Virus record (IMG/VR): IMGVR_UViG_3300037222_000159
Span: 1-22,913 of that record
Length of the DNA stretch: 22,913 bases
Reading direction: 5' to 3' (one strand)
Source of the DNA: a virus
Shown here: positions 19,787-22,913 of the stretch, in pieces
Layout: the number at the start of each line of letters is the position of its first letter
Position numbering within the stretch: position 1 is the first letter of the stretch
Notes under the pieces: model-generated
The model's input: the letters and a program-made list of their open reading frames with translations, nothing else
Databases searched by the model: none
What the model was told of the DNA's origin: nothing
Translations under genes and position numbers: made by a program

Positions 19787-20020
19787 TTCTGTATAGTTGG
19801 AGATGTATAAACCCTGTCTGATTGACTCGAACGCTGAAATGCCAACGAGGCGGAAGATTTAGAAATTGTGTACTACTTTTTCTTAATCACCGTGAGAGAC
19901 TAAGCGATGGGGCACCGAAAGGTGATGCAATAGTCCGAACATTACGGGAACAAGTAACCGTAAGAAGCTGACGGAAACGAGCAGCTCTGTGCACAGTGCA
20001 CAGTAACAAGAAGGCAACGG
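19787..20020 (+). ncRNA. Group I self-splicing intron in the portal gene (no ORF)
   Basis: About 234 bases. P1: exon CATCTTT (19781-19787) pairs with GGAGATG (19799-19805), giving the required U-G pair (U19786·G19800) at the 5' splice site. P3 CGCT (19832)/AGCG (19903). P7 GACTA (19898-19902)/TAGTC (19931-19935) within the R- and S-like blocks GAGACTAAG and CAATAGTCCGAAC. P8 CACC-GAAA-GGTG (19913-19924). P9 TTACGG/CCGTAA (19942-19963), P9.1 AGCTG/CAGCT (19966-19986), P9.2 CTGTGCA/TGCACAG (19987-20003). Terminal G at 20020. P10: exon CGG with 5'-TTG. Splicing restores an uninterrupted portal frame. Confidence 0.85.
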
Positions 20021-22382
20021 CGGACGGACTGATAGCGGGATACGCGTATCAGAAATGACGGCCCTTCAGGTGGGCACTGTGTTCTCTGCGGTGAACATCA
20101 TCTCTGACGGTGTGTCTTCACTGCCGGTGCACGTCTATCAGAAAGCAAAGATTGCAGGCCGTGCGAGCAAGAGCATTGCAACTGACAACGTACTGTACGA
20201 TCTCATCAACAAAGAACCGAATCCTGAAATGACCAGTGCAGTCTTCTTCAAGACGCTAATGGTTCATGACCTGCTCTGGGGCAATGCATACGCCGAGATT
20301 CAGTTGAACAATAGCGGAGCAGTCTGCGGCATCTGGCCGCGCAACCCCGCACGCACGCGCCCGATTCGTATTCTGAAGCCGTTGCTGTTCTCCGGTGACT
20401 TGCTGCCGGCAGGCACTCTGATGTTCGAGACTTCAGATCAGTTGATGGATTCTTCGAGTTACGTTGTAGACCAGAATCCTGATATGCAGAATGTCGGCAC
20501 AAAGCGCCTTGTGCTTGCTGAGAATATGATTCACATCCCCGGGCTTTCACTTGACGGCCGTCTGGGGCAGAGCACAGTGTGGCTTGCACGGCAAGCTTTC
20601 GGACTTGCTCTTGCAACTGAGAAGTACGGCGCGAAGTTCTTTGGTAACGGTGCGCGTCCTGCAGGCATCTTGACATTGCCGAGCAAGCTTGAAGACAAAG
20701 CGATCGACACACTGCGCCGCAGTTGGGCTGAAGCACACGGCGGAGAGAATCAATTCAAAGTCGCAGTGCTTGAGCAGGGTGTGAAGTACGAGAAGATTGC
20801 AGCAACACCTGAAGAGGGACAGATGCTTGAGACACGCCGTTATGAGCGTGAAGAAATCTGTGCGATCTTCGGTGTACCTGCTCACATGGTTTGTGCGCAA
20901 GAGAAGGGCGGCAAGTCGAACGTAGAGCAGAGCAGCATTGAATTCGTTCTCTACTGCTTGCATCCTTGGCTGAATCGCTATCAGCAAGAGTTCGGCCGCA
21001 AACTATTCTCTGGTATCGGACGCTCTGCCGGCAAGTATGAAGTGCGCTTCGATACACGCAAGCTGATGTATCCTGATGCTGCTGCACGCTCAACATTCTA
21101 CTCGCAAGGCAAGCAGTGGGGATTCTTGAACACGAACATGATTCTTGAACTTGAAGACATGAACCCTGTTGAAGACGAGAAAGTCGGAGAGACATTCTGG
21201 CAACCGATCAACATGCAAGATGCCGGCGATCCGCAGAAGCTGGGTGCAGAAGATCAAGCAGCGATCGACACGAAGAAAGCAACTGATGTCGCAGAGCACG
21301 CCGCGCAGATGGCACAAGAGACGGCGGCTGCTGCTACGAAGAACCAGATGAAAGCTGCTGAGCAGGGTCACGGGCACGCAATGGAAGCTGCTAAGGTCAA
21401 CAATGTCCACACACAGAAGATGGCAAAGCTTGCACCGCAGAGGGTTGCTGCTGCCGCGCCTGCTGCCGGTGCTCCTGGAGATGCCCCTGCTGCTCCGGCT
21501 ACTGCTGCGCCACCTGCTAAGCAGATTAAACGCTTTCTGAACCATACGGAAGTGCGCTCAGCAATGGCAGAAGCACTTTCTGAAGGCTTCTTCTTCATCA
21601 GTGCTGCAACTATCGGCAGTGAAATCAGTTATCGCTACGCTCGGCCGGATCATGCTGAGCTGTTCATCGTTCACGCGCCGTGCAAGACTTTAGAGCAGTG
21701 CTTCATTGAAGGTATTGCCCCAGAAGAGCGCGGTAGCAAAGCGAGGGCAATGACTAAAGATTATTCAAAGACATTGCTGGTCATGAGACACGGACAGACG
21801 GCACTTGATCCAGTTAAAATTTCTGATGGGTGGCTTGACTTTCCATTGAGTGATGAAGGTCGCGTCCGGCTCATTACCGCTCAACAGTATTTGAAGAATA
21901 TACCGCTGAAGAATATCTATGCTTCAAGCTTGAAGCGCACAGCAGAGACAGCAGCAATTGTTGAGTCCGGCAATGTTTCTAATCAGAGGCCGGTGATTCA
22001 TATTGTAGACGCAGCAAGAACATGGAACCTTGGTGAATTGTCTGGCACTTCAAAGAAGGAGTCTAGACCGATAGTCGAGGACTTTATGAAGAATCCGGAT
22101 AAGGTTCCTGTTGGAGGAGAATCTAGAAATGATTTTCTTGAAAGATTCCTTCCGTGGTTAGAAAGTATGAAAGCAGAAGTAAGCACCGGCGGAGGTCCGA
22201 CGTTGCTTGTTATGTCTGGCAGCAATTTGCGTGAGTTGTCTACATCAATGACTGGGGACATGGAGACTTGGGATTTATCTGAGGGTGGTCTTCTAGTTCT
22301 TACTTTTGCGAATGGAGTATGGCTCGGTAATGTAGTCTTCGGGCTTCGCGAGGCAGATGATGATACACAGCGAATTTCATAA
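20021..22382 (+). CDS. Portal protein, exon 2, fused to a histidine-phosphatase-like domain
   Basis: After splicing the protein is 826 aa: exon 2 resumes GRTDSGIRVSEMTALQ, the normal portal continuation; the first ATG in exon 2 (20055) is internal. Portal region to about residue 430 (VFSAVNIISDGVSSLPVHVY, NPARTRPIR, HIPGLSLDGRLG, ARPAGIL, FGVPAHM) forms the ring through which DNA enters the head. Residues 430-545 are an Ala/Gln/Pro linker. A histidine phosphatase/phosphoglycerate mutase-like domain ends the protein: VMRHGQT (His630), YASSLKRTAETA, GGESRNDFLERF and VMSGSNLREL. The last motif usually has SHGG; here the second His is Ser772, so activity is doubtful. Confidence 0.88.
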
Positions 22383-22400
22383 GCAGAGTGAGAGAGACTG

Positions 22401-22913
22401 ATGTACACTGAACCGATACCGCATGTTGTCAGTAAAGAAGTGCCTCCGCTTTCTGAAGCACCGGAGTTCTTGAAGACTATTGCAGCTCCTGCTGTTATTG
22501 ACAGCTCCGTCGCGAGCGGTACGGATCGCGGAGTGTCGGAGTCGGTTGCTGAAGTGCCAGCGTCAGCTGAGCCGAGTGCGGATCCATATGAGAGCATCCG
22601 TGACTTCTTCACTGTTGCTGCTGATGATCCTGACTGGTACAAGGACCTCCGTGATAACATGATGGAGATGTTTAGAGACACATTCACCGACAATGAAGGT
22701 GAAGCAGTGCCGCAGCCGGCAGGGAAGCAGCCGCAAATCGGATACGGGCCGCTCGGACAGCAGCAATTCCCAGAAGCATGTTCTGCTTGTGAGACTGCAC
22801 TCGGTCCGCAGGGTGAGCCGATCTTCCGCTTCAATGAGAATCATGATGAGAAGGGTCAGTTCACTTCCGGCGTAACTGCTGTAGCTGAGCAAGGAGGACA
22901 TGCAGGTGGCGGT
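22401..22913 (+). CDS. Head-region protein, partial (runs off the window)
   Basis: Open from ATG 22401 (GAGAGAG upstream) to the window end, 171 residues seen. The N-terminal part is Pro/Ser/Glu-rich and acidic (low complexity); then YESIRDFFTVAADDPDWYKDLRDNM, a Cys pair (ACSACE), and FNENHDEKGQFTSG followed by Gly-rich sequence. The NHDxKGxFTSG motif is one I recall in phage head-associated proteins next to portals, often before a protease or ADP-ribosyltransferase domain. Its main domain lies beyond the window. Confidence 0.7.
   Translation, partial: MYTEPIPHVVSKEVPPLSEAPEFLKTIAAPAVIDSSVASGTDRGVSESVAEVPASAEPSADPYESIRDFFTVAADDPDWYKDLRDNMMEMFRDTFTDNEGEAVPQPAGKQPQIGYGPLGQQQFPEACSACETALGPQGEPIFRFNENHDEKGQFTSGVTAVAEQGGHAGGG

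Noticed and set aside
19559-19790. Portal exon 1 as a stand-alone truncated gene or pseudogene
   Set aside because: The intact intron fold and the exact frame restoration on splicing explain the split better than decay.
20055-20057. ATG 20055 as the true portal start
   Set aside because: Residues encoded upstream in frame (GRTDSGIRVSE) are typical portal sequence, and a separate exon with an SD-preceded TTG supplies the N-terminus.
21998-22834. Minus-strand open frame (278 codons) over the portal 3' end and next gene
   Set aside because: Low-complexity Ser-rich translation, spans two plus-strand genes, and has no start signals.
1-22913. CRISPR array
   Set aside because: No set of regularly spaced identical repeats was seen; repeats found are isolated pairs or palindromes.

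Overview
The window is one continuous stretch of a tailed dsDNA bacteriophage or prophage (Caudoviricetes, HK97-type head/packaging genes). The host cannot be named from sequence. Evidence for a phage: every supported gene lies on the + strand; genes are small and tightly packed with many ATGA, GTGA or TAATG stop/start overlaps; and there is a small terminase, large terminase and portal run in the usual order. Promoters look like ordinary bacterial sigma70 sites (TTGACA/TTGCAC, 17-18 bp, TAnnnT), and SD sequences of the GGAGG type are common.

Left part (1-5400): small hypothetical proteins, several zinc-binding or single-pass membrane proteins, then a nucleic-acid metabolism set: an RNA/DNA ligase-type nucleotidyltransferase (1532), a MazG-like nucleotide pyrophosphohydrolase (2077) and a 5'-3' exonuclease (3170). 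The exonuclease lies behind a short leader ORF and a palindromic promoter/operator. A truncated UDP-glucose dehydrogenase-like protein (3937) and a coiled-coil protein (4953) follow.

Sugar/DNA-modification cassette (5478-8666): a two-repeat protein with a W-Y-P signature, two tandem, clearly paralogous glycosyltransferases that resemble the TET-associated glycosyltransferase (TAGT) family, and a full-length UDP-glucose 4-epimerase, all coupled by 4-base overlaps. With the dehydrogenase-like gene upstream this looks like a self-contained system that makes a nucleotide sugar and transfers it, most likely to a modified base in phage DNA. No TET/JBP oxygenase is present in this window.

Middle (8663-11477): a chain of small coupled genes, one of which (8958) is broken by a -1 frameshift. 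Then comes a 465-base non-coding, hairpin-rich interval and a 504-aa, multi-zinc-finger HNH endonuclease.

Right part (13458-22913): a second long non-coding interval (possible cos/pac region), a small coiled-coil gene with terminator, the P27-like small terminase, and an IS200/IS605-like element with no transposase or TnpB but with its own promoter and a transcript that resembles a TnpB guide (omega/reRNA) scaffold. Structured non-coding DNA, tRNA-Thr(UGU), small genes, the large terminase, a secreted trypsin-like protease and the portal follow. The portal gene is split by an ORF-less group I intron (about 19787-20020). Its spliced 826-aa product ends in a histidine-phosphatase-like domain whose second catalytic His is replaced. 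The window ends inside a further head-region gene.

The most notable items are the group I intron in the portal, the portal-phosphatase fusion, the TnpB-less guide-RNA element, and the tandem TAGT plus sugar-nucleotide cassette. All functional statements are from reading motifs and family memory; no database search was run.
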